Shown: positions 1 through 9,191, counted from the first letter of the stretch. The stretch: DNA of 64,000 nucleotides from Candidatus Lariskella endosymbiont of Epinotia ramella (GCF_964019805.1 NZ_OZ026472.1:1528872-1592871); one strand, 5' to 3'. The notes: generated by a model not told the origin, from the sequence alone. A program made the numbers and translations.

Positions 1-180
1 TTAACAGTATTAGGCAGTGCCGGCAAAGTGCCCAACTATTTGCATTCGCAATGCGAAATGGCGGAAGGCTGTGAGTGCATATTCTAATTTCCTGTTTTAC
101 TTTGCAATACAAAACTATTTTGATATAATGGATGCGCGTCTTATTTTAGATCACTAAAACAACACATAATATATACTAAT
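1..180. other. Short non-coding leader with a repeat-B end
   Basis: Bases 8-30 resemble the terminal part of repeat family B (the GGCAGTGCCGGCAAAG end), in reverse orientation. A frame is open from the window edge to a TAA at 85-87, but it runs through the repeat end and gives no recognisable protein. No clear ribosome binding site is seen before queF. Confidence 0.4.
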
Positions 181-1011
181 TTGAGTTCCTTGGTGATGTT
201 TTTAAAAAATCCACTCATAGAAAAACCTGTATACCTATCTTCATATAATAGGGATTTGCTCTATAGAATACCAAGAGCCCCGAGACGTGTGGCGCTTGGT
301 ATAGAAAGCACTGTTCTTCCATTTCATGGGATAGATATTTGGAACGCATATGAACTTTCATGGTTGAATATGAAAGGAAAACCTGAGGTCAGGATACTTG
401 AATTTAGATATCCTGCTTCTTCTGAATTTATACTAGAGTCAAAGTCTTTGAAGTTATACCTAAATTCTTTTCATTGTACGAATTTCAAAGATCAAGATGA
501 AGTAATTTCGATAATAAAAAATGATTTAAGTTTAGCACTTTGTGTGGATATAGTAGTCTCTCTTTCTAAACTTAATACCAATATTGCTTTTTCAAATTTT
601 TGTGGCACTTGCTTGGATGATATTGATGTTGCTTGCAATGCAAAATGTGTTACTCCAGACTATCTAAGCATTTCCGAAGAAGAGCAATGTATGGAAACTA
701 TATACTCTCATTTACTGAAGTCTAACTGTTATATAACAAATCAACCAGATTTTGGATCTATTCAAATTGCTTATAATGGAAAAAAAATAAATCATAAAGG
801 ATTGCTGCAGTATTTAATTTCTTACAGGAATCACAGTGAATTTCATGAGCAGTGCATAGAGCGAATATTTATGGATATAATGAAGTATTGCAAACCAAAA
901 TCTCTGACAATATATGCACGTTATACGCGACGAGGCGGAATAGATATTAACCCATTTAGAAGCACAGAATCTAATACTAACATTAGCAATTTAAGGCTAA
1001 TCAGACAGTAG
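181..1011 (+). CDS. queF: NADPH-dependent 7-cyano-7-deazaguanine (preQ0) reductase
   Basis: QueF reduces the nitrile of preQ0 to the amine preQ1 in the queuosine tRNA-modification pathway (cytosol). At 276 residues it is the long, two-domain YqcD-type form. The N-terminal half carries the ESKSLKLYLNSF motif (residues 86-97). The C-terminal half carries LLKSNC with the catalytic cysteine (C183), PDFGS with the conserved aspartate (D190), the SEFHEQC segment (219-225) and the family signature YARYTRRGGIDINPFR near 245-260. The listed start is TTG at 181. An ATG five codons further on (196) is an equally good or better start, since neither has an obvious Shine-Dalgarno. It stands alone, convergent with ftsW. 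A YhhQ-type precursor transporter at 58667 is its likely functional partner. Identification is firm. Confidence 0.95.
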   Translation: MSSLVMFLKNPLIEKPVYLSSYNRDLLYRIPRAPRRVALGIESTVLPFHGIDIWNAYELSWLNMKGKPEVRILEFRYPASSEFILESKSLKLYLNSFHCTNFKDQDEVISIIKNDLSLALCVDIVVSLSKLNTNIAFSNFCGTCLDDIDVACNAKCVTPDYLSISEEEQCMETIYSHLLKSNCYITNQPDFGSIQIAYNGKKINHKGLLQYLISYRNHSEFHEQCIERIFMDIMKYCKPKSLTIYARYTRRGGIDINPFRSTESNTNISNLRLIRQ

Positions 1012-1080
1012 GCTATATTGTCTTTGTCTCATAACTCTAAGAAGCGCAGAATTCATGTTGGGCGCAAGCAATGATGATAT

Positions 1081-1262
1081 AGCAGAAAAAGTTGTAAAGT
1101 GCCAAAAACCTTATGGATTTTGTGAAAGTAGTATTTGCAAGTGTCGAACGAATTATACATCTGAAAATTAGCGCATGGCAGTTTAAAAGCTAATTTTTGT
1201 GCATTTCACTCTCCGCAAAAATTTATTTGTATTCGTGCAGCAAATCGATTTTTAACAGACAG
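1081..1262 (+). repeat. Interspersed repeat family A, copy 1
   Basis: About 180 bp. It contains the core CCTTATGGATTTTG, a GCTAATTTTTG segment and a terminal imperfect hairpin of the type AAAAATTtATTTG...CAAATcgATTTTT. It fills the gap between the convergent genes queF and ftsW. Related copies lie near 11995, 17681, 26036, 33405, 50378 and 59569. Confidence 0.8.
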
Positions 1263-1267
1263 ATTTA

Positions 1268-2413
1268 TTAAAGTGGTAATGCATGTTGAGTTCTAGTTGT
1301 TATAGAGTGATAAAGCTTGTTATGATGCTTTGTGATTCCAAGATATATCCCTATCGCAAATGCGAATGACAGCATAGAAGAACCACCATAACTAATAAAT
1401 GGCAGCGTCATGCCTTTCGTTGGAAATAAATGTAGTGTCACGCCTATATTAAAAATAGACTGAATTGCAAAGTACATTAATATTCCAGTAGCAGAGTATA
1501 TACGAAATAGATTATTGCTAAGTGTAAGACGCATAATGCCATGCAAAACTAAAATTGCGAATAACGCTAAGACTAAAAAACAAGAGAAAGAACCGAATTC
1601 TTCTCCCACAACTGCAAAAATGAAGTCTGTATGGGCATCCGGCAATACTAGCTTAACAGTTCCTTCACCTGGACCTTTGCCTAAAAATCCTCCTTGTATA
1701 TAAGACTCAAGTGATTTTCCAATCTGATAATTTGTTCCAATGTCATCAGATAAAAAGCTTTCAATTCTCTTGCGCACATGCGGCAAAAACAAATATGCAC
1801 CTGTTGCCATTAAACATAGGAGTATTGCACTTGAAATCAGTAACACAAGTGAAAGCCCAGCGACAAAAAACTGGCCCGCAGTTACAAGCGATATTGTCAT
1901 TGCCATACCAAAATCAGGTTGCATTAATATAAGGCTTGCTATTATAAGGTGAATCGCGATGCAGAGCAGGAATTTCTTCTTCTGTGAAACATTGCACATT
2001 TCTGAAAGTAATATGGCAATAAATACACTATAGAACGGTTTTAATAACTCTGACGGTTGTGTAGATACACCAAATAGACTAATCCACCGTCTTGCTCCCT
2101 TTGCTTCATCACCAAGAAATAACACGGCAAATAGCAAAATCAAGGAAGCAAAAAAACCAAGTAGACACAGACGCTTTATTACGACTTCGTCCAGCGTTGA
2201 AATAATAAGAATCACAATGCTTGAGAGTATAACATAGAATATATGTCTATATACAAAGTAAAACGGAGGAAGACCAACTCTTTCTGCAACTGAAGGGCTT
2301 GCAGTTATTACTAGCACCAAGCCAACACTGATAATAACAAAAGTGATTATTAGGGATAGGCCATCTATCTGACGCCACCATTTACCTACTTGAGCTTCTC
2401 TTCTACTATACAT
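1268..2413 (-). CDS. ftsW: Septal peptidoglycan glycosyltransferase FtsW (SEDS family)
   Basis: FtsW polymerises lipid II into septal glycan strands in the inner membrane, working with a class B PBP. The 381-residue protein has the alphaproteobacterial N-terminus (GKWWRQIDG, then VITASPSVAERVGLPPF) and about ten hydrophobic segments. The SEDS signatures are present: the GARRWI segment after the TM3 loop, QPDFG, the FIFAVVGEEFG block and FPTKGMTLPFISYGGSS near the C-terminus. FtsW is preferred over RodA because of the SPSVAERVGL segment and the long N-terminal tail. It is not next to murG or ftsQAZ, so the division cluster is dispersed. A perfect 22-bp palindrome lies 84 bp upstream of the start (2497-2518). 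Confidence 0.93.
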   Translation of the reverse strand: MYSRREAQVGKWWRQIDGLSLIITFVIISVGLVLVITASPSVAERVGLPPFYFVYRHIFYVILSSIVILIISTLDEVVIKRLCLLGFFASLILLFAVLFLGDEAKGARRWISLFGVSTQPSELLKPFYSVFIAILLSEMCNVSQKKKFLLCIAIHLIIASLILMQPDFGMAMTISLVTAGQFFVAGLSLVLLISSAILLCLMATGAYLFLPHVRKRIESFLSDDIGTNYQIGKSLESYIQGGFLGKGPGEGTVKLVLPDAHTDFIFAVVGEEFGSFSCFLVLALFAILVLHGIMRLTLSNNLFRIYSATGILMYFAIQSIFNIGVTLHLFPTKGMTLPFISYGGSSMLSFAFAIGIYLGITKHHNKLYHSITTRTQHALPL

Positions 2414-2887
2414 CCTCTATATTCCTTATAACCACTTCAACTAAATGATTAATATCTAGCATAGATCAAGATTAATTCCAAAAACTCGAAAGAAATAGAA
2501 AATTAGATCTAATTTTCTGCTCTAATCAATACAACCCGCATTAACAGTTTACAACTCATTAATCGTTGTTCTAAGCCTTACGAAGGCAGTGAGGTTTTCT
2601 AAGGATAGCTACATGAACCTAAGAGAAAAACAGCGTTTTTATCAATAGAAAATGCACAATAAATAAGTGCATGAATTCAATACCTTAATTGCAACATCAC
2701 TATACATAAGATTGTATAATTATTTTCGTGCATTTCAAGAAACTTTAGCATTTCTTGCTTGTGATAAAATATTACTATCTTTCCTTATAGCCTTGACTAA
2801 TTATGAAATGATGCGCGTATAAACAGCATTCTTGAGAAAGATTTTGATACAATATTTGAAATTTGTTTGGAAATAAAAGTTGTACAT
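2414..2887. other. 474-bp gap with a perfect palindrome
   Basis: AT-rich intergenic DNA upstream of ftsW and downstream of the MFS gene, both read leftward. No gene or known RNA is recognised. The only ordered element is the palindrome at 2497-2518. Confidence 0.5.
2497..2518. promoter_or_regulatory. Perfect 22-bp palindrome upstream of ftsW
   Basis: Half-site AGAAAATTAGA followed directly by its exact reverse complement TCTAATTTTCT, without a spacer. It sits 84 bp before the ftsW start codon. This could be an operator for a dimeric regulator or an RNA hairpin. The role is inferred from position only. Confidence 0.35.
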
Positions 2888-4102
2888 TTAGTATCCCCAC
2901 TGTTTTTTACGCAGCAACAATATCAACATGCCAAGTATTGATATCATAAGAGCCATTGGTATGGTAGATAGTCCGTACAGCATGATGGTTACTTCTTCCA
3001 TTCCACTGCCGCTTAGCTTATGTATTATGATTCCTATTGCACTATGAAAAACATAACCAAAAATCATTATAACCATATTTGCTACTGCAGAAGTTATGGT
3101 ACCAAGGTTTTGTAAGGTAAAGTTTCGCACTTTGCCGACTATTAGAATTTGATATGCTGAGAAGAACCCTGCCACAAATAGCAGTATATGCATGAATGCC
3201 ACATTTCCAACTCCCATGAATATCAGAATAAAACATACAAGCATAACACAGGCAGAAATTAGTATTATTCCATAGAAAGCATCTAACTTTTCAGCTATGT
3301 AAGTAAGCATAGGGCAGCCAAAACACATGCCTAAGAACATAAATGAAACAGCGGTACCAGCATTCTCTTTAGATAATCCATACAGCTCTTGTAAAAATTT
3401 TGGCCCCCAAGCATCAGCAAATCCTTCTAGAGGACCTATCATCAAACCACCAAGGAAGCTTAAGTATAGAACTCTAGGATTTAAGAGCACTGATTTAAGC
3501 TCTGACAATACATTTGAATGAACTCTGGAGTTTATATCAACATTCTTAGGGATGCTAAAATATGTAAAAATCGCAAGTACCGCTCCAAATATGCAGAGTG
3601 CATTGATTACATTTTCAAATCCAAATTTTTGTAAAAGATATGAAATTGGCGTGCCTCCATTGATTGCTCCTATCAACCCTATAGTGACTGACATCCCTAT
3701 CATTCTGCTGAACTTTTTTTCACCAAATCCTATATTTACGACTTTAAACAGCCCAAGCACGGAAGCAGATGATGCAATGCCAGTTATCAATCTGCCGATT
3801 ACTGAATAAGTCCAATTATCAACATATACCAGAGGTAGCAATCCTGCAAAAGTAAGAATTATAAATACAGGAAGGACTTTTTTTGGTCCCATTCTATCAA
3901 TTACGACACCAATTGGGAGATGCGCAAGTACATACCCTATGTAGTAGATCCCGGAAAAATTACCTATTTCAAGCGCGCCAACATTAAACTTTGCCGTTAA
4001 ATCATCTAGAGCAGTCGCAGTTAAAACTCGCAGTACATATTGATAAGCGTAGAATGCAGTTAAAAAGAACCACATCATCCATGCTACAAGTGGAGTGCAC
4101 AT
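2888..4102 (-). CDS. Major facilitator superfamily transporter
   Basis: A 404-residue inner-membrane carrier with about twelve hydrophobic helices. The MFS motif-A region is visible after TM2 (HLPIGVVIDRMGPKKV, roughly residues 61-76), and a second charged loop follows TM8 (AEKLDAFYG). The first helix begins almost at the N-terminus (MWFFLTAFYAYQYVLRVLT), resembling the metabolite:proton symporters common in Rickettsia and Legionella. The substrate cannot be told from sequence. It is single and leftward, divergent from infA with a 271-bp gap that shows no repeat. It is probably an uptake system for a host metabolite, which is an inference from the lifestyle. Confidence 0.85.
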   Translation of the reverse strand: MCTPLVAWMMWFFLTAFYAYQYVLRVLTATALDDLTAKFNVGALEIGNFSGIYYIGYVLAHLPIGVVIDRMGPKKVLPVFIILTFAGLLPLVYVDNWTYSVIGRLITGIASSASVLGLFKVVNIGFGEKKFSRMIGMSVTIGLIGAINGGTPISYLLQKFGFENVINALCIFGAVLAIFTYFSIPKNVDINSRVHSNVLSELKSVLLNPRVLYLSFLGGLMIGPLEGFADAWGPKFLQELYGLSKENAGTAVSFMFLGMCFGCPMLTYIAEKLDAFYGIILISACVMLVCFILIFMGVGNVAFMHILLFVAGFFSAYQILIVGKVRNFTLQNLGTITSAVANMVIMIFGYVFHSAIGIIIHKLSGSGMEEVTIMLYGLSTIPMALMISILGMLILLLRKKQWGY

Positions 4103-4373
4103 ATTTTTTTATTACATAATGCTAAAATGTTTATCAGATGAGCTAACCAGAAAAAATACACTCTTCTCAAAAATTACTATTCCTTGAAGAATGTTACTTA
4201 TAAACTCATCATGAAAATAGGAATTCAATCATATTACTTTATTTTTCAAACATCAAGCAAATTTAGGTTTGCACAATGCTTATCTTGACAAAATAGAGAA
4301 AATAATTCACAATCTGATATTTACTAAACTACATGACTTCACTTTTGAAGCGTAGTGGTATTTTATTTAATCA

Positions 4374-4673
4374 ATGTTTAATATGTCCAAGGAATCACTT
4401 ATAGAGCTAAAGGGAAGAGTTATGCAGATGCTTCCAAACGCAACATTTCGCGTTGAGTTGGAAAATGGGCACCAAATAGTCGCTTATACTTCTGGGAAGA
4501 TGAGAAAAAATCGAATAAAAGTTCTTGTTGGTGATGAAGTAACAGTTGAAATGAACCTTTATGACCTGACTAAGGGGCGGATAATGCATAGAAAAACAGA
4601 ACACAGTTTCACAAGTCCTGACAGCAGCAATCATTCAACCAACTATGCAAGCAGTAACAACACTAGCAGCTAA
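4374..4673 (+). CDS. infA: Translation initiation factor IF-1
   Basis: IF-1 binds the ribosomal A site with IF-2 and IF-3 during initiation. The S1-like OB fold is intact: a [20 protein letters not shown] stretch near residues 14-33, [20 protein letters not shown] and DLTKGRI. The family is normally about 72 residues. Here residues 77-99 form an additional Ser/Asn/Thr-rich tail that is not part of the fold. Two starts are possible: ATG 4374 or ATG 4383, which would give the usual MSKE start. No clear Shine-Dalgarno precedes either. It is monocistronic. Identification is firm; the tail is unusual. Confidence 0.95.
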   Translation: MFNMSKESLIELKGRVMQMLPNATFRVELENGHQIVAYTSGKMRKNRIKVLVGDEVTVEMNLYDLTKGRIMHRKTEHSFTSPDSSNHSTNYASSNNTSS

Positions 4674-4897
4674 GTGATTATAGCAATAATTTAAATTAAT
4701 ATTTAAGCAATGCTTGTTTTTTGCTAACAACTTAGGCTATACCTAATACAACAAGCTCGTGTACAAGAACCTTATTCATAATGTTAGTGATCGATATAGA
4801 TGCAGGCAGTGCCTAGTATAAGGAATCAACAAATGCTCTTTTAATCGCATGCACTTGTGCTAAAGAATCAAAGAGAATATAAGACGGAGTATAATAA

Positions 4898-5212
4898 ATG
4901 TCTTGGGTATATTTGATAATCGCTGGAATGTTAGAGATTGTCTTTGCTGTCTCGTTAAAGTTGATGGATGGGCATAAAAATCTTTTATGGTCTGCTCTTT
5001 TTTATATCTCAATGGTTCTGAGCTTTGTCTTCCTTTCTTTTGCTATGCGCAGCATTCCTGTAGGCACAGCGTATGCTATATGGACAGGTATAGGAACGGC
5101 TGGTGTTGCAGCTGTTGGCATCTGTTTTTTAGGGGAGCCATTTGCTATAGCAAGAGTCGCTTGTTTAGTTCTATTGGTTGTTTCAATAATAGGATTAAAA
5201 CTTGCGTCTTAA
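4898..5212 (+). CDS. gdx: SMR-family exporter, Gdx/SugE type
   Basis: A 104-residue, four-helix small multidrug resistance protein. The essential membrane glutamate is present (E13 in IIAGMLEIVFAV), as is the TAYAIWTGIGTAG motif of helix 3 (residues 58-70). The MSWVYLIIAG start, the KLMDG loop and the AIWTGIG form match the SugE/Gdx branch, which exports guanidinium in exchange for protons. The EmrE branch is less likely. It acts as a dual-topology dimer in the inner membrane. It stands alone between infA and a repeat-B copy. Branch assignment is by motif memory, without a tree. Confidence 0.88.
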   Translation: MSWVYLIIAGMLEIVFAVSLKLMDGHKNLLWSALFYISMVLSFVFLSFAMRSIPVGTAYAIWTGIGTAGVAAVGICFLGEPFAIARVACLVLLVVSIIGLKLAS

Positions 5213-5249
5213 ATTAGCGCATCTTTTATTGTTATAGCACTTGCGCTCA

Positions 5250-5407
5250 AGTAATTAGCCGCGCAAGGGATTTGAAGTGCATGATTTTTTAGAGTGCCAG
5301 TTAATTTCTGAGTCAAATACTTATATATTATTTGCGAAGAAATTAACGAAGTAATACTTGAAAATCAGGCCAAAGGAGTCTGCGAAAGCGACTTTGCCGG
5401 CAGTGCC
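5250..5407 (+). repeat. Interspersed repeat family B, copy 1
   Basis: About 150 bp. It contains the inverted pair TTAATTTCT...AGAAATTAA and ends in TTTGCCGGCAGTGCC. It lies between gdx and coaE and reaches to about 80 bp before the upstream coaE start. Confidence 0.8.
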
Positions 5408-5563
5408 ATAGTTGTATGTGATTTTTGAGAAAGCAGAGGAAACTTTTGTTGTGTAGTTTTGCGGTATATTTGATGGCACTCTGGGATGCTTTTGATCAAG
5501 AATGGTGAGCTTATATTGAAGAAGTTCTCAAATATAGACAAGCTCGCTCCAAATAAAGGACAG

Positions 5564-6202
5564 ATGATATTGCTCACAGGCGGTATTGCATCAGGAAAAA
5601 CTTTCACTCTAAATTTTCTTAAAAACTGCGGGTTTGCTACTTTCAATACAGACGCTGCAACAAAAAGCATTACACAGTCTGATGCGCGCGCTATTGAAGA
5701 GGTGCTGGAGAACTTTCCGGAATGTAAAATGCCGGGAGATAATAAATCACAGTGCAAGCATTTTATAATAGATAGAGCAAAGCTTTCTGATGTGGTGTTT
5801 GCGAATTCAGCCAAAAGACAGCAACTTGAGAATATAGTCTATAAGTATATCAGATCTGCAAGGGCGGACTTTATTAGAAAGGTAAAACAGGAGTACGGCG
5901 TTTCTAAATCCATAGTTATAGAGATTCCGATGCTGTTTGAAAAACTGAAGATTGCTCCTGAACAATTTTATCCAATTTTTGCATTTGCAGAACGCTGTTT
6001 TATAGTATCTACCATCTCAAGCATGGAGGCAAGATACGAAAGAGTCATGCAGCGAAAGAATATGACAAAAGAAAAATTTCATGCTACAGTCATGATGCAA
6101 GTGTCAGATGATTACAGAGCAAATTTCTCGGATTATTTAGTGTCTACTGTGGGTACTGTATCTGGAACTCAACTATCAATTAGAGGCATTGTACAATTGT
6201 GA
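5564..6202 (+). CDS. coaE: Dephospho-CoA kinase
   Basis: CoaE phosphorylates the ribose 3'-OH of dephospho-CoA, the last step of CoA synthesis (cytosol). The P-loop GGIASGKT lies at the very N-terminus (residues 6-13 from this start), followed by the NTDAATK segment with the conserved aspartate and a VIEIPMLFE region. The frame is open back to ATG 5486 (238 residues). The start at 5564 is preferred because it places the P-loop where the family has it, has AAAGGA just upstream, and gives a normal 212-residue length. The stop overlaps the GTG of dnaQ by 4 bp. This coaE-dnaQ order is common in Alphaproteobacteria. Confidence 0.93.
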   Translation: MILLTGGIASGKTFTLNFLKNCGFATFNTDAATKSITQSDARAIEEVLENFPECKMPGDNKSQCKHFIIDRAKLSDVVFANSAKRQQLENIVYKYIRSARADFIRKVKQEYGVSKSIVIEIPMLFEKLKIAPEQFYPIFAFAERCFIVSTISSMEARYERVMQRKNMTKEKFHATVMMQVSDDYRANFSDYLVSTVGTVSGTQLSIRGIVQL

Positions 6203-6885
6203 ACAATTTGAGAGAAGTGGTGCTAGACACTGAGACTACAGGGCTTAGCGCAAAGGATGGGCATAGGATTATAGAAATTGGCTGTGTTGAATTAATAAAC
6301 AGAGTGAAGACTGGTAAAACCTTCCATGCGTATATAAATCCACAAAGACCTGTTGCGCCAAATGCTTTTGAAGTGCATGGAATATCAGATGAATTTTTAG
6401 CTGATAAACCTTTGTTTAAATCTGTCGTGAGTTCTTTTTTGAACTTTATAGGGAATAGCTCACTTATCATCCATAATGCGTTGTTTGATATGCAATTTTT
6501 GAATAATGAACTGGCAATTATGGCATTTCCAACTCTACCTATGCATAGAGCTATTGATACGCTGGTAATAGCAAAGAAGAAATTTCCTGGTTCTCAGTAT
6601 AGTCTTGATGCACTTTGCCGCAGATTCAACATTAGTTTGCATACGCGAGAGAAGCATAGCGCACTTGTAGATTCTGAGCTCCTTGCTATGGTTTATCTTA
6701 GAATGCTTGCTCCTGAGCAGTCTATAATGCAGCTGCGCGCGAGAAGTGATTATTCTGCTCATGAGCAGAATACTGGTCGTACTGGTACTCGTCATAAGAG
6801 ACAATTTAAAGTTAGTGACTTAGAACTTAGCGAGCATAGAGAATTACTTAGTAAGATTAAAAACCATATATATGGCAGTGATTAA
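6199..6885 (+). CDS. dnaQ: DNA polymerase III epsilon subunit (3'-5' proofreading exonuclease)
   Basis: The proofreading exonuclease of the replicative polymerase. The three Exo motifs are visible: Exo I VVLDTETTGL (residues 7-16, two metal-binding acidic residues), Exo II HNALFDMQFLNNEL (about 92-105) and Exo III with HSALVDSELLA (about 154-164), that is DEDDh type. The C-terminal tail beyond the exonuclease fold is short and basic, where the alpha-binding segment is expected. The start codon is GTG, overlapping the coaE stop by four bases, so the two are translationally coupled. Confidence 0.95.
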   Translation: MNNLREVVLDTETTGLSAKDGHRIIEIGCVELINRVKTGKTFHAYINPQRPVAPNAFEVHGISDEFLADKPLFKSVVSSFLNFIGNSSLIIHNALFDMQFLNNELAIMAFPTLPMHRAIDTLVIAKKKFPGSQYSLDALCRRFNISLHTREKHSALVDSELLAMVYLRMLAPEQSIMQLRARSDYSAHEQNTGRTGTRHKRQFKVSDLELSEHRELLSKIKNHIYGSD

Positions 6886-7111
6886 TATGACTACTTAACA
6901 TCACCGCTTGATTATAAGCCTGAGGCAAAAAGAAGATGCTCTATTCTTAGAAGCGGGATTTTAGAAGAGGAGCTTTGTATTCAAGATGCCATAATATACA
7001 TAATTTATAAAATCATTATTATATTTCTTCAGAAGATATATTTATTTTAGATAAAAATGGTAAGCGTTTTATACAGTGCAAGTAATACTTTGCAGAAGGC
7101 AGTAGGGGTTT

Positions 7112-7333
7112 ATGCGATCTAAGCCGCCTAGTGAGTGTAATGATGTATGTGCTTTTAAAATGAAAGTCCTACTTAAAGGCTTTGCTTTTGCGCAGGCGTT
7201 CTACTATAAATTTATTTCATGTTATGGTATATACAGAAACGATTTTAATCCATTCATATCTGATTGCAGAATGGTGCGCAGGGAACTTGAGGGAGCGCTT
7301 ACAAAATTAATGGGGAAGCATGAAAAAAGGTAA
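7112..7333 (+). CDS. Hypothetical 73-residue protein
   Basis: Not recognised. A short, Cys/Phe/Lys-rich frame whose 3' end overlaps the start of the DUF2335 gene by 14 bp, which is the main reason to think it might be translated. It has one weakly hydrophobic stretch (LLKGFAFAQAFYYKFISCYG) and a basic C-terminus. It could also be a decayed remnant: the 226 bp upstream contain no gene but hold another short open stretch. No function is proposed. Confidence 0.35.
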   Translation: MRSKPPSECNDVCAFKMKVLLKGFAFAQAFYYKFISCYGIYRNDFNPFISDCRMVRRELEGALTKLMGKHEKR

Positions 7334-7748
7334 CTACCACAGAAGTAGGTTTGGTCAGAGTTATAAGCAGAATCACCAAGATTTCTCTATATTACCACCA
7401 CTAGCTTTGCTAGAAAATTACGAAGAAATGGCTCCAGGAATTACGCAAAAGCTTATGGATATGATGCAGAGCGAACAAGCAAATAGGCATAAAAGGCAAG
7501 AGCTCTACTTTAAAAACAAGAGCAATGTAATCAGATTTGGTCAGTTTTGTCATTTGATTGTCGCAATGATGATACTTATTACCACTGTTGTGCTTAGCAA
7601 ATTTAATCTCTATCTTGCTGCGCTTGTTGTTATAGCTGGGTTTAGCTTTTTGCTACTTGTGCATATAAAAGCTATGAAGTACTACCCTTCTGACTCAGAG
7701 AGACGTAAGCATATTAAAAATAGTTCTAGTGAACGGAAAACGGCTTAA
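7320..7748 (+). CDS. DUF2335-type predicted membrane protein
   Basis: A 142-residue protein with the DUF2335 pattern. A soluble N-terminus carries LPPLALLENYEEMAPGITQ (about 25-43) and the QANRHKRQE segment, followed by two transmembrane helices (about 72-95 and 98-115) and a short charged tail. Proteins of this family are found in alphaproteobacteria and phage-derived regions, and their role is not established. Its start overlaps the 73-codon ORF. mtaB follows: its extended frame would begin inside this gene, but the likely mtaB start is 16 bp downstream of this stop. Confidence 0.7.
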   Translation: MKKGNYHRSRFGQSYKQNHQDFSILPPLALLENYEEMAPGITQKLMDMMQSEQANRHKRQELYFKNKSNVIRFGQFCHLIVAMMILITTVVLSKFNLYLAALVVIAGFSFLLLVHIKAMKYYPSDSERRKHIKNSSSERKTA

Positions 7749-7764
7749 ACCGCAAGTAGTTTTT

Positions 7765-9054
7765 ATGAATGAAAAAGTATTAACCTTTGGGTGTCGCCTT
7801 AATATCTACGAAAGTGAACTAATCAGGAAACATTTATCTAGTCTAAAAGCTGGAGATGATGTCTTGGTTATGAATAGCTGTGCTATCACAGCTGAAGCTG
7901 AGAGGCAACTACGACAAGCTATCAGAAAAGCTCATAAAGAAAACCCTGATTTAAAGATCGTTGTAACAGGCTGTGCTGCACAGCTTGACCCTCTTAAATA
8001 CGCAGCGATGCCCGGTGTTTTACGTGTTATAGGGAACCAGGAGAAGTTAAGCGTAGAATCTTATAAGAATCTTAGTTCTGATAGCAATGATACTATAGCA
8101 CAAGCACAAAAAATTTCTGTTAATGATATAATGTCAGTTAGTGATACTGCTTTGCATCTAATAGATGGTTTCGAAAATAATGTTAGAGGCTTTTTACAAA
8201 TTCAAAATGGTTGCAACCACAGATGTACATTTTGTATTATACCATATGCAAGAGGAAATAGTAGAAGTGTACCAGTAACAGATATAATTGATCAGGCTAA
8301 GATCTTGGTTGATAGGGGATACAATGAGATAGTATTAACAGGGGTTGATATTACTGATTATGGGAATGATTTACCTGAAAAGCTTAGTTTAGGAGTTGCA
8401 GTTAAATCACTTTTAGATGGAGTTCCCAATTTGCAAAGGCTGAGATTATCTTCGATAGACGTAGCTGAAGTAGATGAAGAGCTAATCAAACTCTTTGCTT
8501 CAGATTCCAGAATGATGCCAAATATTCATTTGAGTTTGCAATCTGGAGACGACATGGTATTAAAGAGAATGAAACGACGCCATTTAAGAGAAGATATAAA
8601 AAACTTCTACTACAAAATTAAGGAATTGAGACCTGAAATAACATTTGGTGCAGATATTATAGCTGGCTTTCCTACAGAAAGCGATCTGATGTTTCAGAAT
8701 ACTTATGATCTATTATCTGAACTCGATATTATTTTTATGCATGTATTTCCATATTCGGAACGCCAAAATACTCCTGCTAGCAGAATGCCACAGGTAGCAA
8801 AAGAAGTCAGGAGAGAGAGAGCAAAAGCTCTAAGATCGCTTTGTAATACGAAAGTGCTCAATCATTATAAAAACAGTGTAGGAAAACGAGCAAAAGTATT
8901 GATTGAAAAAAATGGAGCTGGAAGAGCTGAAGACTTCTCTCAGGTGCGTATTGCTGGCGCGGAATCAAAAAATCGTGATTTAATTGGGAAAGTACTCGAA
9001 ATATCTCTTACGGAACTCAGTTCTGACGGAGTATTACTTGGGAATATTGTATAA
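7765..9054 (+). CDS. mtaB: tRNA t6A37 methylthiotransferase MtaB
   Basis: A radical-SAM enzyme that adds a methylthio group to t6A at position 37 of ANN-decoding tRNAs. Order of parts: the N-terminal UPF0004 domain with its three cluster cysteines (TFGCRLN, MNSCAIT, VTGCAAQ), the radical-SAM motif NGCNHRCTFCIIPYARG (CxxxCxxC), and a C-terminal TRAM-like stretch. The GCRLNIYES form distinguishes MtaB from MiaB and RimO. The frame extends upstream to GTG 7729, inside the preceding gene. ATG 7765 is chosen because the MNEKVLTFGCRLN start matches the family. About 429 residues, as expected. Confidence 0.93.
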   Translation: MNEKVLTFGCRLNIYESELIRKHLSSLKAGDDVLVMNSCAITAEAERQLRQAIRKAHKENPDLKIVVTGCAAQLDPLKYAAMPGVLRVIGNQEKLSVESYKNLSSDSNDTIAQAQKISVNDIMSVSDTALHLIDGFENNVRGFLQIQNGCNHRCTFCIIPYARGNSRSVPVTDIIDQAKILVDRGYNEIVLTGVDITDYGNDLPEKLSLGVAVKSLLDGVPNLQRLRLSSIDVAEVDEELIKLFASDSRMMPNIHLSLQSGDDMVLKRMKRRHLREDIKNFYYKIKELRPEITFGADIIAGFPTESDLMFQNTYDLLSELDIIFMHVFPYSERQNTPASRMPQVAKEVRRERAKALRSLCNTKVLNHYKNSVGKRAKVLIEKNGAGRAEDFSQVRIAGAESKNRDLIGKVLEISLTELSSDGVLLGNIV

Positions 9055-9133
9055 ATATCACTCTGATAAAGAGTATATACTTAGTCTATCCGTAAGTTTT
9101 TTTGCGTTTATTATAACATTTTCCTACAGATTT

Positions 9134-9167
9134 AAAGCGCTATTTTATGCGCGCTTTCGAGATTTTT
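9134..9167 (+). terminator. Probable Rho-independent terminator after mtaB
   Basis: AAAGCGC (9134-9140), a 10-nt loop and GCGCTTT (9151-9157) form a 7-bp stem, followed by GATTTTT. It lies 80 bp after mtaB, in the convergent gap with the carrier gene. Confidence 0.55.
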
Positions 9168-9191
9168 GGCGCGCATGCTACCTTATTAAAG

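Noticed and set aside
1..87. Open frame from the window edge to TAA at 85-87, possibly the C-terminus of a gene
   Set aside because: It runs through a repeat-B end and gives no recognisable protein; too short to support.
5365..5814. 149-codon frame on the minus strand over coaE
   Set aside because: Antisense to the conserved coaE P-loop region and partly in a B repeat; low-complexity product without family features.
7112..7333. Assignment of the 73-codon ORF to the YidD family
   Set aside because: Only a loose FYYKFIS resemblance; the CRF.PTCS core of YidD is missing.
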